Assembly: GCA_028712845.1 (NCBI GenBank)
Contig: JAQTPO010000107.1
Location: 1-6,726, forward strand
Direction: 5' to 3'
Source of the DNA: Dehalococcoidales bacterium
GTDB lineage: Bacteria; Chloroflexota; Dehalococcoidia; Dehalococcoidales; Fen-1064
DNA: 6,726 nucleotides
The notes under the pieces are model-generated. The model saw only the letters and a list, made by a program, of their open reading frames with translations. It did not search any database and was not told the origin of the DNA. Made by a program: the position numbers and the translations under genes. This document shows, in pieces, positions 1 through 6,361 of this stretch. The number at the start of each line of letters is the position of its first letter. The stretch's first letter is position 1.

Positions 1-146
1 TAGACACAGCCGAATGCCTGAGGAATAAATGGGACATTGTAACCGTATTCGCTCAAAAGGCTGAAACCCAGCACCAATGTCTGAATGCCGGCGAACAAAA
101 TTAGAAACCGCCTGATATGCCAGTCGTTCAATTCAAGAAATGACAT
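1..146 (-). CDS. N-terminal fragment of a membrane protein, DUF2206-like (partial, runs off the window)
   Basis: The frame is open from an ATG at 146-144 to the left edge, giving 48 codons beginning MSFLELNDWHIRRF. A hydrophobic segment at about residues 14-31 (LILFAGIQTLVLGFSLL) looks like a first transmembrane helix. It is followed by a loop with YNVPFIPQAFG. From memory, the pattern 'E-x-NDW-x-x-R/K-F, one helix, then a P-x-I-x-Q-x-x-G segment' matches the start of large DUF2206-type predicted membrane proteins found in surface-polysaccharide clusters of Archaea and Chloroflexota; this family call rests only on the N-terminus. The start lies 15 bases after the methyltransferase stop, with a weak GAGACG upstream as ribosome binding site, so it is probably the next gene in the same transcript. 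Its function is unknown; a glycan-related membrane role is suggested by context only. Confidence 0.6.
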   Translation of the reverse strand, partial: MSFLELNDWHIRRFLILFAGIQTLVLGFSLLSEYGYNVPFIPQAFGCV

Positions 147-161
147 CTGTATATCGTCTCA

Positions 162-974
162 TTACTTTCTAACGTTTTTCGCCACAATGACGAGTGAAAT
201 TGGAGTCAGATTATTCCCGCTCGAAACAACCTCACCATCATGACCTTCAAAGCGGTCGAAATCATTTGTGCGGTACACCATCAGGCGATTATGAGGCAAT
301 AGCATTCTTCCCAGCCAGTCTTTGACAGGGTTCAATTTCATTACGTCCAGAGACCTGCCGACTGTCTGGATTAGTCTTTTCATCAATAATTGCCTTGTGC
401 TCAAGAGATATTGTCCATAGATTTCGATATGCTCGAACCCCTCACTCATTATGTTAATTAATTCAGAGGGTGTGAATTCGTGATGATGGTGATTCCAACT
501 TGTTTTGAAGAAGAAAGGACCCGCCTGACGGTTAGGTGTTGACAAAACCAGTGTGCCGCTATTTATCAATACCCGGCGGGCTTCGGAGATAAATTTTCGA
601 TAATCTTTTAGATGCTCGATTATTTCAAAAGAAATTACCGTATCGAATGCTTCCTCTTGAAATGGCAAAAATGTTGCGTTTAGTATCTGGAAGTCAATCT
701 TATCGGTTTGACTTTGAAGCAGACTCTTTTTTGCGTACGCAATCGCTTCTTTCGAATAATCCCCGGCAGTGACCGAATGTGCGCCTTTTCGCGCCAGATA
801 CATCGAGCCGTAGCCGGTACCGCAACCGATATCAAGACAATGTTTACCCTGAATAAATTGAGTGCTGAAGCGGTAGCGGTTCAGATGGAGATAATAGTTT
901 GCAGCAGAGACTTTGCCCCCATCGATAAATGTGCCGAATTCCTGTGCCGACTGTTCTATCATGTCTTTAATCAT
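162..974 (-). CDS. Class I SAM-dependent methyltransferase (Methyltransf_11 type)
   Basis: This 270-residue protein has a Rossmann-type methyltransferase fold. Motif I is LDIGCGTGYG (residues 47-56), which binds S-adenosylmethionine. D72 in AGDYS sits at the end of strand beta-2, where the ribose is usually held. LPF (103-105) and EEAFDTVISFEIIEHL (107-122) form motifs II and III, and the loop STPNRQ (145-150) follows strand 5. NHHHHEFTPSEL (161-172) corresponds to the N-x-x-H-x-x-E-F-T-P-x-E-L segment common in this family, here with four consecutive histidines. No signal peptide or membrane helix is seen, so it is cytoplasmic. The start is 2 bases after the flippase stop, indicating translational coupling; no strong ribosome site precedes it, and the ATG four codons further in (962) is an alternative. 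The substrate cannot be read from the sequence: a sugar of the lipid-linked glycan or the carrier lipid is plausible from context. UbiE-like quinone methylation is less likely because of the neighbours. Confidence 0.88.
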   Translation of the reverse strand: MIKDMIEQSAQEFGTFIDGGKVSAANYYLHLNRYRFSTQFIQGKHCLDIGCGTGYGSMYLARKGAHSVTAGDYSKEAIAYAKKSLLQSQTDKIDFQILNATFLPFQEEAFDTVISFEIIEHLKDYRKFISEARRVLINSGTLVLSTPNRQAGPFFFKTSWNHHHHEFTPSELINIMSEGFEHIEIYGQYLLSTRQLLMKRLIQTVGRSLDVMKLNPVKDWLGRMLLPHNRLMVYRTNDFDRFEGHDGEVVSSGNNLTPISLVIVAKNVRK

Positions 975-976
975 TG

Positions 977-2311
977 TTATCGGTTAGCAACCGGGTCTTC
1001 ATCATTAACATGCATCGATTTTGAATTGATGAACCACACACTGACCGCCGCCGCCGGTATGGTCTGGGCAAGCAGGTAGCTAATTCCTGCCCCGACAATG
1101 CCCATTACGGGAAGCAAGAAGTAGCTCAATGCCAGTGTTAACACAGTAATGAAAACATTGATTGCTATCATACTCCGCACTCTTTCGCGCACCCGCTGTA
1201 CGCTGAAATATACCTGATTGATGCTTGCCGGTAAAGCGGCAACGGCTAGAAGCCAGAGAAGTTGTGTACTGTTGCTAGAATAATCTTTTCCAAACAAAGC
1301 CAGCGCTTTTTCTCCCAGTGGGAAACAGACGGCGATTGCCGGTGCTACAAAGACAATCGTCATCTTTAAACTACGAGTGACGTTTTGGGATAGATTCTTC
1401 TGGTTGTTGCTGCCTTCAGCAAAGAGAGAAAGTGAAATTGCCGGTGGTATCAAAAGTATGATACCGGCAAACGCCCAACCGATGTAGAAATAAGCCCCGG
1501 ATTCAGCCCCTAGCCGATTGACTACCATCAACGGTAAAACCAGACCCGGTGCCATCCAGAGCAGGTTAGCGAGGTAGTTCGATAAAGAGAAATGCCCCAT
1601 ATCACGAATCATCCGGGTGTTCACTCTGAAATACGGACGATAATCAGGCTGAACCCGCCTGAGCATAATGAAACCTGAAATCATAGCGGCAATCAATGCA
1701 ATCCCCCACGCAACGAAGATAGCAAAACCATGAAGATAACTGCTTAACAGGATGATGGGCACAAATCTCAGCAAACTGAAAACAACTGTCTGGATAAGCG
1801 CAAATTCCGTACGCCGCCGGGCAACGAATGTGTGATGCAGTAACGAATAAACCGCAAAAGTGACAGTGAGAATAACAAACACCATCGGCAAGACGATATC
1901 CTGTCGGATATTACTAAGAGAAGGCGCCCAGATATTCAGTCCCATCACAAAAACTACCGATACCACCAGCGCCACCATGCCAGCTACTGTGAAACAGGTG
2001 TTTAGAAATTCTGTAGTGCCACTACCCGATTCAGGCATGAACCTTATCAAACCCACTTCCAGACCGAGGGACGAGAGTAACATTAACAGGGTCATAATGG
2101 AAATTGCGGATGAAGCCAGACCTATTTCCACGGTCGTATAAAGTCTGGTCGCTACCGTCCAGAATACAAAACCGGTAACTGCCGGAACGATAGAATTAAG
2201 AATCAGATAAATTGAGTTACGCAAGATCGAAGTCCCAAAGAGGCTCCGCACCTGTGTTTTAATACCGGCTGGTGATGAAGTAATCTTTTCAGAAATTTGT
2301 TCTTGTCTCAT
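977..2311 (-). CDS. Polysaccharide/oligosaccharide flippase (Wzx-like, MOP superfamily)
   Basis: This 444-residue integral membrane protein would move lipid-linked oligosaccharide from the cytoplasmic to the outer face of the membrane. About 12 hydrophobic segments are visible, roughly at residues 31-52, 66-88, 108-128, 139-160, 174-194, 196-218, 245-265, 276-298, 318-338, 348-368, 382-402 and 404-428. Family hallmarks are LGLEVGLIRFMPE (82-94, charged R90 in the early helices), LFGKDYSS (339-346) and GIVGAGISYLLAQT (404-417). The start was chosen at the ATG at 2311 because AAGGTGAGG lies 6 bases upstream on the minus strand. An in-frame GTG four codons earlier (2323) falls inside that ribosome site and is rejected as the start. 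It lies between the oligosaccharyltransferase and the methyltransferase, fitting an N-glycan export role. O-antigen or capsule export is the main alternative; the substrate cannot be assigned. Confidence 0.9.
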   Translation of the reverse strand: MRQEQISEKITSSPAGIKTQVRSLFGTSILRNSIYLILNSIVPAVTGFVFWTVATRLYTTVEIGLASSAISIMTLLMLLSSLGLEVGLIRFMPESGSGTTEFLNTCFTVAGMVALVVSVVFVMGLNIWAPSLSNIRQDIVLPMVFVILTVTFAVYSLLHHTFVARRRTEFALIQTVVFSLLRFVPIILLSSYLHGFAIFVAWGIALIAAMISGFIMLRRVQPDYRPYFRVNTRMIRDMGHFSLSNYLANLLWMAPGLVLPLMVVNRLGAESGAYFYIGWAFAGIILLIPPAISLSLFAEGSNNQKNLSQNVTRSLKMTIVFVAPAIAVCFPLGEKALALFGKDYSSNSTQLLWLLAVAALPASINQVYFSVQRVRERVRSMIAINVFITVLTLALSYFLLPVMGIVGAGISYLLAQTIPAAAVSVWFINSKSMHVNDEDPVANR

Positions 2312-2317
2312 ATATAA

Positions 2318-2326
2318 CCTCACCTT
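2318..2326 (-). promoter_or_regulatory. Ribosome binding site of the flippase gene (decides its start)
   Basis: On the minus strand this reads AAGGTGAGG, a strong Shine-Dalgarno match, 6 bases before the ATG at 2311. The upstream in-frame GTG (2323-2321) is part of this site, so initiation at 2311 is preferred. It sits entirely in the 25-base gap after the oligosaccharyltransferase stop. Confidence 0.75.
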
Positions 2327-2336
2327 GTTCCACGAA

Positions 2337-4697
2337 TTAGCTGCCGTTATCCTTCTGTATTACTTCTTTGACTTCCTGTGCACTACCATTTTTATTACCC
2401 ATATTAATGAATATTTTTACCGGTGTGGTATTTTTCGTACCCGGATGTGCTGTTGAGTTAACACTGGTGTAAATAAGCCGGTAATTTTGTAGAGTTTCCA
2501 GAGGGACCGGACTGACGAAAGGACTTGTGCTGACGATTCGGTAGTCGTCCGTTCTCTGACTTGCGCGGTAAGCTTCGGCATCCTGGTAATTATCAAAAAC
2601 ACGCACGTCGGTGACCTCCTTATAGACTTGGCCGTCTCCGGCAGTTTTTTCCTGTAATGAAACCACCGTGCATTTATCGGGTGTCACTGCCTTGCCATCG
2701 AACATATATAGCCTGACCAGGAACGAACGGTAGTATTCAGGATAAAAAAGCGTCACCGGTGTCATTACACCGTTCTTGTTCTGATAGCAGATTTCGAAAA
2801 AGTTTTCCCGCGTGCTGCCGGCAAAGGTAGCAACTCCATGAAATTTATAGAGGGCTGTAGTGTAATCAACCATTATATATCTGGAATCCAGTTCGTTGAC
2901 CAACTTATTGGCTTCTGCTTCATTCTGTGCCAGAAAACAATCTGCTACCAGCGCAGAACGTCCGCCGCCCGGCGCATGATTCGGTAAACGATGGGCAATA
3001 CGGGTAATCCAATGCCCGTAGTCCCACCACGCCATCACACCATAAGCTGATTCAGGATAATCGTAGTCAGGACCGGATGTCGGCGGCTGACACATCGCAT
3101 AATAAACATTGGGGTCGGCAAATGGGTCAGGAGAATTTTCTCTTAGCCAGTTTAGTGACTCACACCAGGCATCCTCAGGAGCGAAAGATAACTGGCTTGC
3201 CGTTACAATCGCCGGTTTGATATTCGGCAGAAAAACCGCTAAAAAGACAGCAATAGCAATAAACGTGCTTTTCAAAGGTCCGGCAGTTGTCCTGAATGTT
3301 AATCCTCTTTGTTCTTTAACCGGTTCAGAAAATCTTTCTTTTACCCCTAAGTATGCCATCATTCGCCATAATGCATAGGCAGTAAGTACAGCTACATTGA
3401 TAGCCATGTAATAAGCGAAACGACGCTGTCCCAATGTCATCACCAGGATGACCAGGCTCCAGACAGCAAGCAGAGTCTTATCTTCCTCTCCATGTTTGAA
3501 TACCTGGTAAATGAGAAATCCGAGAGCAACCAATGAAACAAAGAATGTAGTTGTGAAATCGGACCAGGCTAATGATAGCGTGAATGTTCCATCGGGAAAC
3601 AATAACGGCTGGACCTCCCCGATGGTAAGGTCGAGATTGGATGGTGCTAGAATGCCGAAGTTCGCCAGCAGTGACTTCAGAAGTCCGGGCTCAATAATAT
3701 AAAACGCAGTAATACCTATTACACCAACGCTGATAATACCCAGCGCATAATAGATAGGCTTGAGCCTGATAGATACCGCTTTTGATAGGAAGAACAATAT
3801 AGACGGCGTCAAACTGGCAGTAATCAGCGATATGGTGTACAGCGAAGGTGAATAATGTTCAGGTAAAAAAGGCAAAGTAATAATTGATGCTGTTATGAAG
3901 ACTAGTGAGCCAATCACGAACAAGTGCCCTGTGGGCCTATGTCTCAGATGATTGTTAATAAACTGGACGACAAAATAAATGAAAAGCAAGAATATGAATA
4001 GCGGTCCGCCTGCCCACATCTGAAGATAGAGACCCAGAAACAATCCCGCCAGCAGACTGGACAGAACCACTTTCTTGCTGACTTTCCAATCGGGTTTTCC
4101 CGACTGTATTGCATCTGAACTCTGGTTATTCTTCAACGCGAGAATGAGAAACATCATGGTCGCGGTGGTAAAAAGTATTTCCACTACATGATGGTCAGTG
4201 AAGCCTAACATTGTTCTGCCCAGAAAGTCACCGGGCAAAATTGCCACGAGAAAAGCGCCTATTAAACCCGCCCAACGATTAAACAGCGTTTTGCCTATAA
4301 AGAAAACCGGGATTACGGTAAGGCTTCCCAGGATTGCAGGGAAGAAAGCTCCGATGACGTTAATGCTGTGAGCAGTTGGCGCACCAAGACTGAAGAGCCA
4401 GATAGTGCCGCCTAAGAACAAGGTGAAAAGCGGCGGGTAGTAAACCGGCGCCCCCTCAGGGAAATAAGTGTAAGGGTCGAAAGCAGTCCTATTGGGAAAA
4501 TGCTGGAGCAAATTATCTACCAGACGCATATGGGAATAGGCATCGACTTCGGTGAATTTTACCAAATCACCTTTGAAAACCTGGTCGTAAGGTAATGCGA
4601 TACGTAGAAAAAGTGCCAGCGCAAAACATAAAAGCACCATAACGACTATGGCACATCCGTAAAACGCTTTACCTCTGCGAGAAAGCCAGTTGTTCAT
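2337..4697 (-). CDS. STT3/AglB/PglB-family oligosaccharyltransferase (N-glycosylation)
   Basis: This 786-residue membrane enzyme (EC 2.4.99 type) would transfer an oligosaccharide from a lipid pyrophosphate or phosphate carrier to asparagine in Asn-X-Ser/Thr sequons outside the cytoplasm. About 13 membrane helices lie in residues 14-495, followed by a soluble C-terminal domain. Visible motifs are EVDAYSHMRL (50-59, first acidic metal-binding site, D52), GFTDHHVVE (165-173, second acidic motif with DHH), TIGE (358-361, the TIxE motif of external loop 5), GQRRFAYY (423-430, conserved Arg) and WWDYG (557-561, the family signature that binds the sequon +2 residue). RYIMVDYTTALYKFHGVATF (606-625) occupies the DK/MI region but is degenerate. 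FVSPVPLETLQNYRLIYTS (727-745) is typical of the archaeal/Chloroflexota subgroup. It is probably the first gene of the leftward cluster. No strong ribosome site precedes the ATG; GGGAG lies 14 bases upstream. I leave the symbol blank because stt3, aglB and pglB are all used. Confidence 0.93.
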   Translation of the reverse strand: MNNWLSRRGKAFYGCAIVVMVLLCFALALFLRIALPYDQVFKGDLVKFTEVDAYSHMRLVDNLLQHFPNRTAFDPYTYFPEGAPVYYPPLFTLFLGGTIWLFSLGAPTAHSINVIGAFFPAILGSLTVIPVFFIGKTLFNRWAGLIGAFLVAILPGDFLGRTMLGFTDHHVVEILFTTATMMFLILALKNNQSSDAIQSGKPDWKVSKKVVLSSLLAGLFLGLYLQMWAGGPLFIFLLFIYFVVQFINNHLRHRPTGHLFVIGSLVFITASIITLPFLPEHYSPSLYTISLITASLTPSILFFLSKAVSIRLKPIYYALGIISVGVIGITAFYIIEPGLLKSLLANFGILAPSNLDLTIGEVQPLLFPDGTFTLSLAWSDFTTTFFVSLVALGFLIYQVFKHGEEDKTLLAVWSLVILVMTLGQRRFAYYMAINVAVLTAYALWRMMAYLGVKERFSEPVKEQRGLTFRTTAGPLKSTFIAIAVFLAVFLPNIKPAIVTASQLSFAPEDAWCESLNWLRENSPDPFADPNVYYAMCQPPTSGPDYDYPESAYGVMAWWDYGHWITRIAHRLPNHAPGGGRSALVADCFLAQNEAEANKLVNELDSRYIMVDYTTALYKFHGVATFAGSTRENFFEICYQNKNGVMTPVTLFYPEYYRSFLVRLYMFDGKAVTPDKCTVVSLQEKTAGDGQVYKEVTDVRVFDNYQDAEAYRASQRTDDYRIVSTSPFVSPVPLETLQNYRLIYTSVNSTAHPGTKNTTPVKIFINMGNKNGSAQEVKEVIQKDNGS

Positions 4698-4719
4698 GTC
4701 TCTGAAATTGCTCCCTGAA

Positions 4720-4734
4720 GTTATATTCTGTCAA
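4720..4734 (-). promoter_or_regulatory. Possible promoter elements for the leftward glycosylation cluster
   Basis: On the minus strand a perfect TTGACA (4734-4729) is followed after 3 bases by TATAAC (4725-4720). They are too close to act together. TATAAC could be a -10 box with a poor -35 (TGAAAG, 4748-4743), giving a very short leader. TTGACA could instead be a -35 with a poor -10 near 4711-4704. Neither pairing is good, so the call is tentative. Confidence 0.22.
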
Positions 4735-4779
4735 CCGAACGGCTTTCAGGTAAGGTGTGAGGAGGTCAAGGTCTTGTTA

Positions 4780-4800
4780 CTCAAGGTTCACTTATTTGAG
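4780..4800. repeat. Short inverted repeat CTCAA-N11-TTGAG
   Basis: Five-base arms at 4780-4784 and 4796-4800 are perfectly complementary around an 11-base centre. The 7-mer TCAAGGT also occurs twice in direct orientation, at 4766-4772 and 4781-4787. This could be a regulator site between divergent promoters, but arms this short may arise by chance. Confidence 0.25.
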
Positions 4801-4840
4801 ACAGCGGGGTCAAGAATGGTTCTACCCAATGCTCCAAAAA

Positions 4841-4856
4841 GTTCATCGAATTGAAC
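4841..4856. promoter_or_regulatory. Operator-like dyad GTTCA-N6-TGAAC
   Basis: GTTCATCGAATTGAAC has perfect 5-base arms separated by 6 bases, a 16-bp geometry typical of sites bound by dimeric helix-turn-helix regulators. It lies 55 bases upstream of the candidate galE -10 box. No regulator gene is in the window, and the assignment rests on symmetry alone. Confidence 0.3.
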
Positions 4857-4910
4857 TCCTCGGCAATTTACATTGACCTTTGTGGAGAATACGGGCGGAC
4901 TATCATTACC

Positions 4911-4916
4911 TATAAT
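4911..4916 (+). promoter_or_regulatory. Candidate -10 box of the galE promoter
   Basis: A perfect TATAAT lies 60 bases before the galE ATG, which would give a leader of about 50 bases. No good -35 is found at 16-18 bases upstream; a TTGACC at 4873-4878 is 32 bases away, too far for a sigma-70-type promoter. If real, it may need an activator. Confidence 0.4.
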
Positions 4917-4940
4917 CAGTACAAACAAAGCAATAATCAG
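4912..4940 (+). repeat. Direct repeat ATAATCAG, 21-base period, over the galE -10 region
   Basis: ATAATCAG occurs at 4912-4919 and again at 4933-4940. The 21-base period equals two helical turns and the first copy overlaps the candidate -10 box, so a regulator binding both copies on one DNA face is possible. Chance in AT-rich leader sequence is the alternative. Confidence 0.25.
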
Positions 4941-4966
4941 CAACCTCAGCTACAAATCCAAAAGAC

Positions 4967-4971
4967 GGAGG
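4967..4971 (+). promoter_or_regulatory. Ribosome binding site of galE (decides its start)
   Basis: GGAGG lies 5 bases before the ATG at 4977. This fixes the start at 4977 and rules out the longer reading from TTG at 4851, which would add 42 residues before the nucleotide-binding strand. Confidence 0.85.
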
Positions 4972-4976
4972 GAAAG

Positions 4977-6017
4977 ATGAACATTTTAGTAACAGGTGGA
5001 GCAGGGTATGTCGGCAGTATCGTCACCGAAGAACTAATCAAAAAAGGTCATAAAGTGGTGGTGGTGGACAATCTCAAACAGGGTCACAGGGCGGCGGTAC
5101 ACCCGGAAGCAGAGCTTGTCATTTCCGATATCGGTGACAAAGAGAGGATGGACAGACTTTTCTTCCGTGTCAATTTTGATGCTGTGATGCATATGGCAGC
5201 GGAGACAGTCGTCGAATATTCTATGACCGACCCCAAGAGGTATTTCCACAATAATATCATCGGCAGCATTAATCTAATTGATATTATGTTAAGACATCAT
5301 GTGAACAAACTCATCTTTTCTTCCAGCGCCGCCACATACGGGGAACCTCAAGAGGTCCCCATCACGGAAAATCACCCGAAGTCGCCTGTAAACAGCTACG
5401 GCGAATCTAAATTGATGTTTGAAAAGATAATAAACTGGTATGGAAAGGCTTATGGACTAAATCACATATCATTCCGGTATTTTAATGCCGCCGGCGCCAG
5501 CGAACGGTTTGGCGAGGACCATCGCCCTGAAACACACCTCATCCCTAATGTGCTTGCTGCCGCACCACCTGATAAAGCTCCGGTGAATATCTTTGGTATT
5601 GATTATTCTACCAGAGACGGCAGTTGTATCAGAGATTACGTTCACGTCGTAGATATCGCGCAGGCACATATTCTGGCATTGGAAAAAATTAATGACCTGA
5701 GCGGTCAGGTATTCAATCTGGGCAGTGGAGAAGGTTACTCCGTGCTGGAAGTAATTGAAGCGGCAGGGCGCATCATCGGGGATACAATTCCTGTAAAAAT
5801 ATGCCCGCGCCGTTCCGGCGACCCGGCAGTACTGACTGCAAGTTCCGAAAAAGCCCGTCAAGAACTGGGATGGCAACCAAAATTTACCGCCCTGGAAGAA
5901 ATCCTGAACAGTGCCTGGGTATGGCTAAAACAGCATCCACAGGGATATTCCGATTTGCCGCGGCTGGAACCTGTGGATGTCTCCTTTAGCAGGGTAAAAA
6001 TCAAAGTAACCGCATAA
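4977..6017 (+). CDS. galE: UDP-glucose 4-epimerase (GalE family, extended SDR)
   Basis: This 346-residue cytoplasmic enzyme interconverts UDP-glucose and UDP-galactose, possibly also UDP-GlcNAc and UDP-GalNAc, with bound NAD. The Rossmann motif GGAGYVG is at residues 7-13 and D31-N32 at the end of strand 2 binds the adenosine ribose. The catalytic set is the Ser in SSSAATYG (115-122) with YGESK (Y141, K145). RYFNAAGA (167-174), RDYVHVVD (219-226), FNLGSGEGYSV (246-256) and PRRSGDPA (277-284) are GalE signatures. By alignment from memory, the position of E. coli Tyr299 is Leu286, which suggests a roomier pocket able to take N-acetylated sugars. Length is slightly above usual (about 330-340) because of a C-terminal tail after residue 325. 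The start at 4977 follows GGAGG. It is transcribed divergently from the glycosylation cluster and likely provides its galactose-type sugar. Other SDR sugar epimerases are less likely given the R-D-Y-V-H and NAAGA motifs. Confidence 0.93.
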   Translation: MNILVTGGAGYVGSIVTEELIKKGHKVVVVDNLKQGHRAAVHPEAELVISDIGDKERMDRLFFRVNFDAVMHMAAETVVEYSMTDPKRYFHNNIIGSINLIDIMLRHHVNKLIFSSSAATYGEPQEVPITENHPKSPVNSYGESKLMFEKIINWYGKAYGLNHISFRYFNAAGASERFGEDHRPETHLIPNVLAAAPPDKAPVNIFGIDYSTRDGSCIRDYVHVVDIAQAHILALEKINDLSGQVFNLGSGEGYSVLEVIEAAGRIIGDTIPVKICPRRSGDPAVLTASSEKARQELGWQPKFTALEEILNSAWVWLKQHPQGYSDLPRLEPVDVSFSRVKIKVTA

Positions 6018-6302
6018 GAGCCTGTCACGAGAATGTTGTATTGAGGCATTCGTTATTCAGTGCTTGCTCTGAATTTATCGAAGAGTTGAAACCTGCGGGT
6101 GTATCTCATCTTCTACAGAGGTCGTCCGTAATTGTCATGGGCAAGCTTGACTAGGTCATCTAGATTTCCCCCTCTTTTCTGTATTCCAGCATGGGTTTAC
6201 CCCCGTATATTAAGGCGGGCGTGGAGTGACAATCAAAATATTCGGGCAATCTCCATTCTCATCCTCCGAACAAAAAGCACCCTTCTGTATTGCGATTGGA
6301 CT
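6018..6302. other. Intergenic stretch after galE
   Basis: This stretch lies between galE and the promoter of the next gene. No convincing gene is present: the longest frames are short, start at non-ATG codons and have no ribosome site. No clear hairpin plus T-run terminator follows galE; only a loose GCCT...AGGC pairing is near the stop. The segment at about 6060-6095 (TGCTTGCTCTGAATTTATCGAAGAGTTGAA) resembles an eroded form of the widespread intergenic sequence CTGAGCTTGTCGAAGGGT. The segment 6131-6233 is a separate inverted-repeat element. Confidence 0.6.
6131..6233. repeat. 103-bp element with 7-bp terminal inverted repeats (REP/MITE-like)
   Basis: The element begins ATTGTCA (6131-6137) and ends with its exact complement TGACAAT (6227-6233). 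Inside are two perfect 8-bp palindromes, CAAGCTTG (6142-6149) and ATCTAGAT (6158-6165), and a hairpin with arms ACCCCCG (6199-6205) and CGGGCGT (6216-6222), one mismatch, around a 10-base loop. The GC-rich hairpin just inside a terminal TGACAAT resembles the scattered intergenic repeats with CCCGC...GCGGG cores and TGACA ends known from many bacterial genomes. It holds no gene. No target-site duplication is evident at the ends. Mobility, copy number and any role (mRNA 3' end, insertion relic) are inference. Confidence 0.5.
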
Positions 6303-6311
6303 TGCTATAAT
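6303..6311 (+). promoter_or_regulatory. Extended -10 promoter of the small downstream gene
   Basis: TGCTATAAT is a perfect extended -10 (TGN followed by TATAAT). The -35 at 17 bases upstream (TTCTGT, 6283-6288) is weak, as is usual for extended -10 promoters. Transcription would start near 6317-6319, leaving a leader of about 44 bases before the ATG at 6362. Confidence 0.65.
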
Positions 6312-6313
6312 AT

Positions 6314-6333
6314 TGCCGTAACAAATAACGGCA
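6314..6333. promoter_or_regulatory. Dyad TGCCGT-N8-ACGGCA at the predicted transcription start
   Basis: Perfect 6-base arms at 6314-6319 and 6328-6333 flank an 8-base centre and begin 3 bases after the -10 box. Because the left arm spans the predicted start site, a repressor operator is more likely than an RNA hairpin. No regulator is known for it. Confidence 0.42.
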
Positions 6334-6349
6334 GAATCCAATATTTTCT

Positions 6350-6353
6350 GGAG
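6350..6353 (+). promoter_or_regulatory. Ribosome binding site of the 114-residue protein gene
   Basis: GGAG lies 8 bases before the ATG at 6362, a normal spacing. With the promoter at 6303-6311 it supports this frame and strand over the open frame on the opposite strand. Confidence 0.65.
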
Positions 6354-6361
6354 ACCTGAAA

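Larger units (their letters stand above)
4698..4976. other. Divergent intergenic region between the glycosylation cluster and galE
   Basis: These 279 bases separate the two divergent genes and must hold both promoters and the galE leader. An open frame runs through the right part in phase with galE back to a TGA at 4797, but it has only a TTG (4851) as start, no ribosome site there, and a low-complexity Q/N-rich translation, so it is not treated as coding. Small symmetric elements are present and listed separately. No RNA gene or intrinsic terminator was recognised. Confidence 0.6.

Noticed and set aside
4851..4976. 42-residue N-terminal extension of GalE from a TTG start
   Set aside because: There is no ribosome site at the TTG, the translation is Q/N-rich and precedes the first Rossmann strand, and GGAGG lies 5 bases before the ATG at 4977.
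5469..5876. 135-codon minus-strand frame inside galE
   Set aside because: It is antisense to conserved GalE motifs and is explained as a shadow of the real gene.
6018..6048. Possible terminator after galE (GCCT...AGGC)
   Set aside because: The arms are only 4 bases with a loop of about 20 bases and there is no T-run.
6132..6359. Open frame of 75 codons on the plus strand from a TTG
   Set aside because: It starts inside the inverted-repeat element, has no ribosome site, crosses the promoter and leader of the next gene and has a non-protein-like translation.
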